Shown: piece by piece, positions 55,534-64,000 of the stretch
Layout: the number at the start of each line of letters is the position of its first letter
How positions within the stretch are numbered: the stretch's first letter is position 1
Source: Carpediemonas membranifera
Taxonomy: Eukaryota > Fornicata
Direction: 5' to 3'
Assembly: GCA_019828565.1 (NCBI GenBank)
Contig: JAHDYR010000040.1
Coordinates: forward strand, 1-64,000
Length of the DNA: 64,000 bases
The notes under the pieces: generated by a model
What the model was told of the DNA's origin: nothing
The model's input: the letters and a program-made list of their open reading frames with translations, nothing else
Databases searched by the model: none
Made by a program: the position numbers and the translations under genes

Positions 55534-55753
55534 GCTTATGCTAATCGACCGGGCTTAATGTGTCTGGACGTGTGTCTTTTGGTCTTCCTCGGTCCTCGTG
55601 GGTATGTCTGCTCACTTTGTTCCCCCCTGATTGCTGGGGGAAAGAGGGAAGTCCAGATGTTGGCTGAACAGGGTGACGTTCCGTTTATAAAGACACAGCC
55701 AAAGACTTGTCTGTGTTAATGCATCGTAAGATGGCTAATAAGACTCTTGGCCC

Positions 55754-56045
55754 TCACTTCTGCTGAGATATGAGGAGGACGTTCTCACCCTTGAGCAAGA
55801 TGGTACCGATGGGACGCTGGGTATCCTTCTTGCGGTTAACTTCTATAGCATCAGCAAGCGTGAGGTTCATGAACTCGTCGAAGCCGACAATGCGTCCCTT
55901 GATGAAGAAATCACGCATGTCTCTCAGCCAGACAGTAACGGTCTCTTTGTCCTTCAAATAGGAGTACACCTGGTTCTATGGAAGAATTTGGGATGAGTAA
56001 ACATACTATAGGTTCCAGGACGCCCTTTGCGCTTTTCCTGTTCAT
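55754..56045 (-). CDS. SNRPE: Small nuclear ribonucleoprotein SmE, two exons
   Basis: Exon 1 is 56007-56045 (MNRKSAKGVLEPI), the intron 55976-56006 (31 nt, GTATGT...CTTCCATAG) and exon 2 55754-55975 (NQVYSYLKDKETVTVWLRDM...). 86 residues, versus about 92 in human. The Sm1 motif includes VTVWLRDMRDFFIKGRIVGF, then DEFMNLTLADAIEV. The Sm2 motif is IGTILLKGENVLLIS. The join EPI|NQVYSYL restores the conserved 'PINLIFRYL' helix that the unspliced frame lacks. SmE is part of the heptameric Sm ring on spliceosomal snRNAs. Confidence 0.93.
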
Positions 56046-56206
56046 CGCTGCTGCCTCTGACCCGAGCTTCGAGTCGAAACAGAAGGAGGCCCAGAAGTTG
56101 ATGGAGGAGCACCCCCGCAGCCTTCGTCTGTAGCTCGGTGATCGTGGACGTCATACATCTGGCTATACCGGCTTCGTCCTGGATTCCCGCATTTTAAACT
56201 ATCAAC

Positions 56207-57541
56207 TCAATCGACTCTGCCTCGCTTGCCCTCGTGCGTCGGCTCAACTGGGATGTGCCGCACGACCTTCCCGAAGTTGTCATAGCTCTTTCCCGCCATG
56301 ACAGCGGCCTCGTCGCCCTCAGCGGCCTCCCTCACCTTCTCCATGGTGATCAGCCGCCGGCCATAGACCTCAGTGAGCTCCTGGAAGCAGTTGGACACAA
56401 GTCTGAGGGCAGGGTGGGTGGGCAAGTCGGCCTCGGTGTAGAACTCGACAATCACCGGCAGCCAGAAGACGATGCGGCCGCCCACGGTGAGGTGGGAGGC
56501 GGCGAACGCTAGGAGGGAGACCATCTGGTTGGCGATCGAAGTGCTCTTGTTTCGCGGCATGGAAGGCGTCTCGCCCTTCGGTTTCGCCGCTCCCGAGTCT
56601 ACTGTCTTCACAAAAGCACGCAGGCCATATGGTGGATCGCAAATGATTGAGTCAAATTTCCCGGACCAGATGTTGACCTTCATGTCGGCCCAGCCGATGG
56701 AGGGCCGGGGCAGGTGATAAAAGTCGAAGTTTGTGAGGATGTTCTTCTCTCTACGAACCCCGTGTCGCGTGTAAGCCCCGATTATCTTGATGTCGAGGTC
56801 AGTCCCCACACAAGTGCTGCCCCAGTGTGTCGCTGCGACGAGGATTGAGCCTGTGCCGACGAACGGGTCGAGGGTGAACGACCCCGGTCTCGCCCGGCCC
56901 ATGTTGCCCATGATCAGGGCGAGCTCGGCGTCCATGGAGGTCGGCCCGAGGAAGGGGCGCTTCTTGAGCGTGTATTTGTACGGCAGCTGGCGCTGGGCGG
57001 TGTGGAGGAGCATCCCCAGGAAGACGCGGGCGGGGGCTGTCAGCTTGGAGTTCTCGCCGTAGTGGTACATCGTCATGAACATCTTCTCGCCGTGCTTGAG
57101 GTCCACGGTGCCGAACTTGGGGGCGAGGAACGACAGCTTCTCGAAAGAGTCTCGCTTGTCAAAGAGAGACATCTTGCGGCCGAAAGTGAGGAGGTCGAAG
57201 GCCCATGTAGAGGTCTCTGGGAGGAACATCCGCGTGATCTCCTCGGCGCGTGGCCGGCACTGATCGGCAACGTCCTGGATGGAGTCGCCCACGGCCACGA
57301 ACTCATAGACCTCGTAGATGAGGACACAACGGCTACACACACGAGCAACATCGTCCCTAGGGTTCTCGCCTGTGAAGCGAAGAATGGCAAACGGCCGTTC
57401 AGGCGTGAGAGGTTCGTCAATCTCGTATTTCACGCCGTACATGGAAGTAACCGCTTCAAACTCGGGCATACGAAAGTCCAAGTGGAATTGGGCGAAGTGA
57501 ATGATGCACTTAAGCCCTGATTCGGCCGTAGGACTTGACAT
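56207..57541 (-). CDS. TRMT11: tRNA guanosine-2'-N (m2G10) methyltransferase TRMT11-like
   Basis: 444 residues from the ATG at 57539-57541 (MSSPTAESGLKCIIHFAQFH). The N-terminal half is the THUMP-like RNA-binding part (FAQFHLDFRMPEFEAVTSMY, FAILRFTGENPRD). The Rossmann methyltransferase has the SAM loop FTLDPFVGTGSILVAATHW near residue 235, a second motif GTDLDIKIIG, and the catalytic NPPY-type ICDPPYGLRAFV near 310. TRMT11 with TRM112 methylates G10 of tRNAs. Length matches (human 463). Confidence 0.92.
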   Translation of the reverse strand: MSSPTAESGLKCIIHFAQFHLDFRMPEFEAVTSMYGVKYEIDEPLTPERPFAILRFTGENPRDDVARVCSRCVLIYEVYEFVAVGDSIQDVADQCRPRAEEITRMFLPETSTWAFDLLTFGRKMSLFDKRDSFEKLSFLAPKFGTVDLKHGEKMFMTMYHYGENSKLTAPARVFLGMLLHTAQRQLPYKYTLKKRPFLGPTSMDAELALIMGNMGRARPGSFTLDPFVGTGSILVAATHWGSTCVGTDLDIKIIGAYTRHGVRREKNILTNFDFYHLPRPSIGWADMKVNIWSGKFDSIICDPPYGLRAFVKTVDSGAAKPKGETPSMPRNKSTSIANQMVSLLAFAASHLTVGGRIVFWLPVIVEFYTEADLPTHPALRLVSNCFQELTEVYGRRLITMEKVREAAEGDEAAVMAGKSYDNFGKVVRHIPVEPTHEGKRGRVD

Positions 57542-57777
57542 GGGCGGTGATCGTCGTATAGTCGTTCGAGTCGAATGAAATGGTAGCACAACCCCCGAAA
57601 TGCCCTCGAACAGTCGCGCCCAGCTGCAACCTCCACCATTGCGTTCTCAACTTTTGTGGCAACATCGCCATTATCGGCTGACTTCGGTATGTTTGGAGAG
57701 CAACAGGTGCTTGAGGACCCGGTTTGTCCTTTATAATGTATGATAGTAGTACGCTCTTGCATGTCCTGCCTCGCCAC
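57542..57777. other. Short gap between TRMT11 and POP5
   Basis: An open frame beginning MQERTTIIHYKG is possible but runs into TRMT11 and has no recognisable domain. Confidence 0.25.
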
Positions 57778-58194
57778 TCAGTCGAGCGCGTCGAGCTTGG
57801 CCACCTGCTCGCCAAGCACAGCTGGTCCGTTGACTCGGCCAAACTTGCGGATAACTATCCCCTTGTGGTGCTCGATGGCTTTCTTGCGGCAGGACCTGAT
57901 GGTGCCGCCCTTATGGATCACGGTACAGGCGGGGAAGCGGTAGCGTAGGGAATCCTCCATCTCACTGACGGAAGCATGCGCTATGCGAAGAATAAACACC
58001 TGAAGCGCTGGATAATGGTATACTAGTTTCGTAAACCTGGATGTAAGCCCTTTAGCACGAGCCCCATGCCTTTGCAGCACCACATCATGCAGTTTCGCCA
58101 CAAGACGGGTATCTACCTCGTCTTTGGACATTGTTTCGGTATTCTTCTTGGGTGAATAGTCAATATAGAGGTATCTATACTTGTGCCGCACCAT
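57778..58194 (-). CDS. POP5: RNase P/MRP subunit POP5
   Basis: 138 residues. The N-terminal MVRHKYRYLYIDY and the late motif HKGGTIRSCRKKAIEHHKG are diagnostic of POP5 (consensus 'MVR.K.RYl' and 'GTIR.C'). The middle LVAKLHDVVLQRHGARAKGL and LQVFILRIAHASVSEMEDSL forms the alpha-beta core. POP5 binds the RNA of RNase P and MRP for tRNA and rRNA processing. The acidic tail of animal POP5 is missing. A TGCAGTTTA motif lies 25 nt upstream. Confidence 0.92.
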   Translation of the reverse strand: MVRHKYRYLYIDYSPKKNTETMSKDEVDTRLVAKLHDVVLQRHGARAKGLTSRFTKLVYHYPALQVFILRIAHASVSEMEDSLRYRFPACTVIHKGGTIRSCRKKAIEHHKGIVIRKFGRVNGPAVLGEQVAKLDALD

Positions 58195-58219
58195 ATGAAG
58201 GAAGGAGTGTTGCGAGCAT

Positions 58220-58228
58220 TAAACTGCA
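58220..58228 (-). promoter_or_regulatory. Putative core promoter motif of POP5
   Basis: Sense TGCAGTTTA, 25 nt before the ATG. Confidence 0.45.
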
Positions 58229-58972
58229 TTGGTGTCTAAGCAGACAACAGAAGCTTCTCCAGATATTAGAATGATGACATCCGACTTGCACTGTCCATGT
58301 AAACGATTACTCGTTCAATGGGCGCGTTTTATTAACGCTGTAGCAAATCTGACAATTCGGACAGTTCGGACGAAAATGACCCCCCCCCAAGGGTATGACT
58401 CCAGTGGGGGCTCCACGTCGCGGGCTGCCCTCCCGCATACACTCGCCAGTCCCAGCAGCTGCGGGGTTGTCCAAGTGTATCATCTAGGCTCAATGTCCCA
58501 GGTCCATCTGATGTCGCGCGGTAGTCTCATACTATCCACACGTTCCTAGCACTAACTCGGGTTCCACGCCGTACAAAGTGGCGCGGCTGTCCCGGTGTGC
58601 AGCAAGGGCCAGAGGCCAATGCAATCCCACGGGTCCGAAGACGTCGTGGCGCACAGCTAGGATTCTGACATCATATGATGATGCGGCGGACTTACCTTGT
58701 TGCCGCTCCAGGGTCCCGTCGGCGCACCTGATTGATGTTGTTTAGTTCGGCACCGTGGAGAGACCGAAACGAAGATAGCGAGAATAAATGCGATCTAGAC
58801 GTGTAGACGAAAGGGAGAACACGAAACAGCACCATAACAGCACCATAAGTGTGATGGACATGGATATCGGGAGGAACTTTTGTGCAAGACGAATTTGGCG
58901 AATATGTGCGAAAAAGATGACGAGTTCAACCGCTCGACGCTTTTAGTGATACAGGGCACGCCTCCACTTCTC
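58229..58972. other. Intergenic spacer
   Basis: About 0.74 kb without a convincing gene. Contains a poly-C run near 58380-58389. Confidence 0.35.
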
Positions 58973-59599
58973 CTACGCATCCACCTCTGGTCCGGGAGGC
59001 GGCAGTTTCATTGCAGGCATGGCTGAGGCGGTAAGATAGGCGGGCGTGGTGAACGGCGCCGTCTGGTTGAGCCGAGCCCTTGGCGTCGCCACATCGCTCG
59101 CAGCACTCCACATAGGGCTGGTCATGTATGGGGAGCCCTGCGGATGGAGGCGGGGCGACGGGGCGGTCTCCAGCTCTTCCCGTTTGTCAATGGGAAGGAA
59201 GTCGGGCTTGAAGTCGTAGTAGATGACCCCCTCTCGCAAATCACCGCCTGTGTTGGATCCCGCATAGCCGTGGTCCCTGAGCGTGCTGTTGTCGTCCGGG
59301 TATATGATGTTCTCTGGGTGAACCTGCTTCTTGTAGAGAACGACGCCGTTAATGGACCCACCGTGGCGGTCTTGGATCATTCGCCTGATCAGGAAGAGGG
59401 ATGTGTCTACGGGAACCCGGATAGTGAAGTCTAAATAGCTCCAGGAGACGAGGCGGATGTGTAGGAGGACAATTTCTGAGGACGGCACGTTAACAGGCTC
59501 GTAGCTGAAAGGTGGGCGCGCAGGGCCTGATTCCTTCTTGCTCTTCTTCCCTTTCTTGCCCTTCTTCTTTCCTTTCTTCTTGCCGCCCTTCTTCGGCAT
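58973..59599 (-). CDS. Lysine-rich ubiquitin-like-domain protein
   Basis: 208 residues from the ATG at 59597-59599 (MPKKGGKKKGKKKGKKGKK). After the polylysine head, residues ~40-130 look like a ubiquitin-like fold: IVLLHIRLVSWSYLDFTIRV, PVDTSLFLIRRMIQDRHGGS, VVLYKKQVHPENIIYPDDNS, LRDHGYAG. The block ends EGVIYYDFKPD. The C-terminus is disordered, rich in proline, alanine and threonine. I recall similar proteins in flagellate and ciliate genomes but cannot name it. Confidence 0.6.
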   Translation of the reverse strand: MPKKGGKKKGKKKGKKGKKSKKESGPARPPFSYEPVNVPSSEIVLLHIRLVSWSYLDFTIRVPVDTSLFLIRRMIQDRHGGSINGVVLYKKQVHPENIIYPDDNSTLRDHGYAGSNTGGDLREGVIYYDFKPDFLPIDKREELETAPSPRLHPQGSPYMTSPMWSAASDVATPRARLNQTAPFTTPAYLTASAMPAMKLPPPGPEVDA

Positions 59600-59858
59600 C
59601 ACACGGTCGATGATTTGGCGAAAAACGTATCGTCACTGCGGGACAAGCATAGACATGCCACTCTGGATGTGTTGGCCAGGCGCGGTGTTGCAGCGGCGCA
59701 TGGGTCGATCATGTCTGTGCACGAGCCGCGGTTGATGACAATTCTTGAGGTCGACGGCACGGGCTATCGGCTCTATACAACTGAGAAGGCTTCTTGAAGA
59801 CTAGATAGCGACTACACACAACGAAGATATGACTACAAATCAAATCCTTTATGTCCAA
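59600..59858. other. Intergenic spacer
   Basis: A plus-strand frame around 59615-59797 has no ATG of its own in phase near its start and no domain. Confidence 0.3.
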
Positions 59859-61250
59859 TTATGAGTGTTCACTATTTTCCAGCGTTTGGGCGATCTGCTC
59901 GACCCGGGTGGCAATGTGTCTGCCGTATACGAAGTCCCGCATGGCCGGGAGCCGGGCCATCACGTAGTCGACCATGAAGCGGAGATCACGGGTCTCGGCC
60001 ACGTCGAGCATCTTCTGCACCACGTAGTTGCCGTACTTGTCCTTAACCAGTGCTCCAAGGACCTCGCCCTGGGGCGTTAGCAGCTCTGTGATGAGGGCCT
60101 GGCGGTGGGCGGGGGAGAACTCCAGACAGCACTCGATGACGTTCGAGGCGAACTTGTGCATCGAGAGCCGACCGACTTCGCCGTGAAGTGCTGCGACGAC
60201 GGCGGCTATATCCTCAGGCTGGCCCTTCTTGATCACATGGCTGACCACGTAGTTGCCAAACCGGTTCTCGGCCAGGGATATGGCGTTTTTGACGATCTCT
60301 GCAACGAGCGGGGCTGTCTGCTCTGTCGTGCCATACTCGAGAAGCCGCTGCAGCACGCGGCATGCGAATGAGTGGGTGGAAAGGGCGTTCACCTGGCCAG
60401 GCGAGGCCGCCGCGTCTGCGATGAACTGGAAGTCGGCCGGAGTTGCGTGGGTCAGGATGTTCTGGGCGACATGGTTGCCGTGCTGGTCCTTCATCACTGT
60501 GAGAATGTCTCCCCGGAGCTGCTGGAGGAAGGGGGCGTGGGATGCGGGGCAGAGCTCAATGATGCGCTGGACAACCCTGCAGCCATACATGTGGGTCGAA
60601 AGCTGGTACACGGTTGGGGTCAGCGTCGCGACAACGTCTCTCTGCTGGGCCGGTGTGGCTCTCTCGATGAACTTCTGCACGACGTAGTTACCGAAGGGGT
60701 CAGTCGAGAGGTCCGTGGCGTGCTCCTTCACCATGGGCAGCGCCAGGGCGAGCTCCGTCTCAGAGCACTCGTCAAAGCGCTGCTGCACGTATCTAGACCC
60801 GTTCTGGTCGGCTGACAGGGAGTGCAGCGTCTCGACCATCTCAGCAAACGGCATCGAGAGCGCCTTGTGCCCTGGCCCGTGTCTGTGGTCCCGGCCGCGG
60901 TGCTCCATGCGGACAGCGGCCTCGTGGGACTGTATGGCGTACATCATGGGCGGGTTGTGGTACATGTGGCCCATGGCGTACTGGAGCGGCGGGGAGCCGA
61001 TGCCGTTGAGACCAGGGGGGACAATCTCGCCGTACTGCACGGGTTCGGGGGACCAGACGTCGCGGGTACCTGGTGGTGATCCGACTACCTCCATGCCATC
61101 AAAAGCGGCAGGAACAGGAGGTGAACGGGCCTGATCAATGGGCATGCCCTGATCCATCATCATGGAAGGCATCATGATCGAGAAAGGACGCCAGTTTCCA
61201 ACGTTGTAGTAGTTAGTGTAGTAGTTAGGAACATTATTGTCCTGATCCAT
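59859..61250 (-). CDS. PUF (Pumilio) RNA-binding protein
   Basis: 463 residues. Disordered N-terminus (1-135, Met/Pro/Tyr rich), then eight PUF repeats to the end. Recognition helices in order: R1 NGSRYVQQRF, R2 FGNYVVQKFI, R3 YGCRVVQRII, R4 HGNHVAQNIL, R5 FACRVLQRLL, R6 FGNYVVSHVI, R7 FASNVIECCL, R8 YGNYVVQKML. By the PUF code this predicts UGUANAUA, the canonical Pumilio site. R6 has NYxxS instead of NYxxQ, which might loosen recognition of the third base. PUF proteins repress or localise mRNAs through 3' UTR binding. Confidence 0.95.
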   Translation of the reverse strand: MDQDNNVPNYYTNYYNVGNWRPFSIMMPSMMMDQGMPIDQARSPPVPAAFDGMEVVGSPPGTRDVWSPEPVQYGEIVPPGLNGIGSPPLQYAMGHMYHNPPMMYAIQSHEAAVRMEHRGRDHRHGPGHKALSMPFAEMVETLHSLSADQNGSRYVQQRFDECSETELALALPMVKEHATDLSTDPFGNYVVQKFIERATPAQQRDVVATLTPTVYQLSTHMYGCRVVQRIIELCPASHAPFLQQLRGDILTVMKDQHGNHVAQNILTHATPADFQFIADAAASPGQVNALSTHSFACRVLQRLLEYGTTEQTAPLVAEIVKNAISLAENRFGNYVVSHVIKKGQPEDIAAVVAALHGEVGRLSMHKFASNVIECCLEFSPAHRQALITELLTPQGEVLGALVKDKYGNYVVQKMLDVAETRDLRFMVDYVMARLPAMRDFVYGRHIATRVEQIAQTLENSEHS

Positions 61251-61576
61251 GAGGACGATCGTTTCAGCGTTTTGGCGAAACGCAGGCTAAGCCTTTTTTT
61301 CCAACCCACAAATTCTTTTCGCGACATACCTGCCCGAATGGACCTCAAGCAGGCTCGGGTTCGCTATAGGTGTTTTTTTACTCAGCCAATTTTATTCTTG
61401 AGCCATTGTTATGACTACAATCGACCGGCAGTATAAGCAAATAAATTGCTCGTCGACGCAACAGGCAGCAGGATGGTGCTGTCATGGGGGAGGGGGCTTT
61501 AGATATCCCACCCCTCCATCCCAGTTAGATCAGCCTTCAACGCCGCTGGAGTGGCTTACCTGTTTGTTTTCTGAAC
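61251..61576. other. Intergenic spacer
   Basis: Contains T-rich tracts near 61295 and 61372; no gene seen. Confidence 0.35.
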
Positions 61577-62555
61577 CTACCTTCGTCTGTCCTTGAACCG
61601 GGCATCGACAGATATGGCGGCGACGGGTTGGGCTGTAGTCTGGCCGTGGCCATACCGGCTGAGCGAATCAGCTATGACGTTATCCTTCCCGGGAACGTGT
61701 GTGATTTCGAAGTCGGCTAGCGTCAGACGCCAGCGGAGGATCTTGTCGTTCGTCGCGGACTTGTAGATCATGTAGATCAGATTACGGTGGTCCGTTCTGA
61801 GGGTTACATGCTTCACGCGCAGAAGGTGGGTGAGGGAGGGGTGCGTGAAGGCGTATACGATGGCGAAAAGTTCCTGTTCGCAGGTAGCACATCTGGTCTG
61901 GGTGGGGGTGAACGTATGAGAGAAATAGGCCAGCACTTGTCTGCCCGAGTTGTCGTTGGGAGTCTGGTAGAGTACACCTCCGGCTCCGACATTGGAAGCG
62001 TCGGTCTCGAGGGTCCAAGGAAGGGACAAGTCTGGGTGAGCGATGAAGAGGTCATCGGTGAAGAGGGACTTAAGGGTGTTGAAAGCCTCAGTCTCGGCTG
62101 GGCCGAAGCTGAAGACGGCGTCCTTCTCTAGGAGAGCGGTAAGGGGCTTGAACAGCTCGTGGCGTTTCTCTGAGATGAATGAGGCAAAGGACTGGAACTT
62201 GCCGAGCACGGTCCTGAGCCCGTGGACATCAGTGGGAGGGGAAGCTCTCGTAGGGCGCGGGTGCGCTCAGGGTCTACGTGAACTCCAGCCTTGTCGACAA
62301 TGAAACCAACTATGGGAGCCTCGGAATAGCCTATTCGGCACTTCTTTGCGCCTAGGCGTTGGCTTCTTCCAGGCGAGTGAGGGTGTCATCGAGAAGCTTG
62401 AGGAAAAGTTCCTCGGAGGAGTACATGAAGAGGTCATCGATGTACGGGTCAACCCCCTTATGGAGGATGGGCCCGAGGATAGTCTCGATGCCTCGCTGGA
62501 AATGCGACGGGGCATTGGCAAGCCCAAAAGGCTCTCAGAATTCGCAGGATAAGGA
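61577..62555 (-). pseudogene. Ty3/gypsy RT-RNase H fragment on the minus strand, frameshifted
   Basis: Around 62540-62350 the minus strand reads PFGLANAPSHFQRGIETILG and DPYIDDLFMYSSEELFLKLL (RT palm with YIDD). After a stop and a shift the frame from 62209 continues FQSFASFISEKRHELFKPLT, RNase H LETDASNVGAGGVLY and LRTDHRNLIYM, then VPGKDNVIADSLSRYGHG. Integrase is absent. This is the only retroelement piece in the window in the same orientation as the host genes. Its 5' side is cut by the LINE start. Confidence 0.8.
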
Positions 62556-62572
62556 TCAGAGCATAGTACAAC

Positions 62573-64000
62573 ATGGAAACGTTCAAGATCCTAAGCCTGA
62601 ACACTCAGGGGCACATAGGACGAGGAAAGGACTTCACGGCATCAATAGCAACAGCAATTCAAACCAAACTCAGAGACATTGAAGCGGTTTGTATACAAGA
62701 GACATGGAGAACAGCAAACACAAGAGTCCACAGCTTCATAGACTTCCAGTACGCTTTAGCAGGCAGAGAAACAGAGGAAACACTAGCAACAACGAACGAA
62801 AAGCGGAAAAGAGAGACCAGGTGCCAGCATCGCGTGAACAGACAACTGGGAATCACAGGTGACGACCCCCCTACACCCAAGTGGCACGGGACCAGAGAAG
62901 GCATCGGCACAATCGTAAGCCCGCATGCCAGAGCAACATGGGATGTCGGCATCACTGACAGCCTGTCAGGAAGAGTGCAGGCGAGTATTATGAGGACGAG
63001 CAGAGACATCATGGTAATCACAGTGTATGCACCCACTTCAGATAAAGGGAAGACAGTGAAAGATCAGTTCAGAGACAACATCCAAGAGATACTGGACATG
63101 AAAGGGGACATGGAAGCAATCATCATTGGGGACTGGAACATGGCCCCAGGGCCGGCACACGGAACCACCAGGTGGAAGGACGTTATGGACAAACACAAAC
63201 TCAGAGCAATCATACCAGAGAGGGGCACATTATCCAGTGGCAACACCACACCGGACTTCGCAATGGTCTCAGAGGGAATCAGGAAAGCAGAGATTCAAGT
63301 GGTCAGCTCGACAGTGCTGGGAGTATGGGGGTCGGCCCACAAAGGGGTCAAGCTTGCCTGGGAAGAACCCCGATACAGAGCCAACAGAGACGATGACAGT
63401 GGCCTGGAAATGCCAGGAGTGCACACATGGAATATGGAAGAGAGGGAGGGCCACACAACAATCAAGGAGCTAGACAGAAACGGATCGATAGATCAGTGGG
63501 AGGAGACAATCAGAGCCTGCCTGGGGGAACCAGCCGGGGAGAAGAGAGCCAAACCACGAGAGCAGATAGTACAAGACAGCGCATGGGCCGACCTCCATGA
63601 AACAGAATGGTCAGAAGCAGGCAACAAGGTGAGGACGAGACTAATGAACAGCGAACTGAAGAAGTGCTGGGACAAACGCAGAGAAGAGTGGATAGCCGAC
63701 CTCAGCAAGAGCACAAGAGAGGGATACAAAGCATCGAGATCAATGGTAGAGGCTGCAGTCAGAAGATGGTGGTGCGACAACCAGTACAAAAGGGATGCCT
63801 GGCAGCCTGCTCAAGGACGGAATGATCACCACGGACAAGGCCACGATCAGTGAAATCCTGCTTAAGCAGTATGCGAAGGTAAGTAGAGGCAGAGAACCAG
63901 AGTGGAAGGAGTGGCCTGGCATAGGAGGGGACGAATTCTCCAAGGAGGAAGTGAGAGCAGCCATCAGTAAGATTAAGAGAGACACAGCCCCGGGCCCAGA
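62573..64000 (+). mobile_element. LINE-type non-LTR retrotransposon, endonuclease and start of RT, open at right edge
   Basis: ORF 62573-63853 begins METFKILSLNTQGHIGRG and shows AP-endonuclease motifs: SLNTQG, AVCIQETWR, ITVYAPTS, IIIGDWNMAPG, SGNTTPDFAMVS and WGSAHKGVKL (catalytic His). At 63788-63791 (AAAA) the homology moves by one base to a frame reading DGMITTDKATISEILLKQYA and EEVRAAISKIKRDTAPGP, the pre-RT 'KApGPD' motif of LINEs. The RT proper lies beyond the window. The shift may be a real lesion or a homopolymer error. The element abuts a gypsy fragment. Confidence 0.9.

Noticed and set aside
8194-58228. Reading TGCAG|TTTA as a spliced-leader trans-splice acceptor
   Set aside because: Several copies have TGCAC or TGCAT, lacking the AG, so an initiator-type element fits better.
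58379-58390. Poly-C run as a functional signal
   Set aside because: Isolated homopolymer with no associated gene feature.
63788-63791. Programmed +1 frameshift in the LINE
   Set aside because: No known slippery arrangement; the same kind of shift at AAAA in SPEF1 points to a homopolymer error.
1-64000. CRISPR arrays, bacterial operons or prophage
   Set aside because: No regularly spaced repeats; gene content and introns are eukaryotic.

Overview
The window is eukaryotic nuclear DNA, most likely from a flagellated protist. It carries TFIIB, an RPAP1-like factor, spliceosomal SmE and SF3A2, proteasome subunits, a BBSome subunit (BBS5), the axonemal protein SPEF1 and a PIH1-domain dynein-assembly type protein. 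Several genes read correctly only after removal of very short GT-AG introns (mostly 28-31 nt). Compact genes, tiny introns, very short 5' leaders and a flagellate gene set would fit a free-living metamonad/fornicate (Carpediemonas- or Kipferlia-like). That placement is a guess from general features, not a phylogenetic result.

Layout, left to right. 1-873: broken DIRS-like retroelement. 989-8169: coiled-coil protein, repeat protein, small membrane protein, TFIIB, HMG-box protein. 8525-17560: nested Ty3/gypsy block with one intact chromodomain element (12146-17455, identical 124-bp LTRs, 4-bp target duplication) inserted into an older gag relic. 17747-26492: RPAP1-like, PSMA5, SPEF1, SMPDL-like phosphodiesterase, DET1. 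26570-27460: retroelement relics. 27546-37733: CANT1 apyrase, hypothetical, BBS5, inositol polyphosphate kinase, a truncated CANT1 copy, Rap-GAP, Mdm12-like protein, SF3A2, with retroelement fragments between. 37734-39581: gene-poor, with a tRNA-like inverted-repeat element. 39582-61250: dense array of PAP2 phosphatase, UTP3, several hypotheticals, DCN1, UAP1, NUFIP-like, Stum-like, RPN7, LMBR1-like, TPRG1-like, PIH1, SmE, TRMT11, POP5, ubiquitin-like protein and PUF. 61577-64000: gypsy fragment and a LINE that runs off the window.

The most striking feature is orientation. All 37 host gene models from 989 to 61250 lie on the minus strand, while eight of nine recognisable retroelement pieces lie on plus. 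Such a one-way gene array recalls the directional gene clusters of kinetoplastids, yet many genes here have their own promoter-like motif (sense TGCASTTTA) a few to about 60 nt upstream of the ATG, and there are cis-introns. The gene content is housekeeping: transcription, splicing, tRNA and snoRNA processing, ubiquitin-proteasome, flagellum and membrane contact. I see no operon-like functional grouping.

Two gene models (SPEF1 and the LINE) and one gypsy element need a one-base correction at a homopolymer run, so some apparent frameshifts may be assembly errors. Several ORFs were given new starts because the longest open frame began at a non-ATG codon or at an intron.
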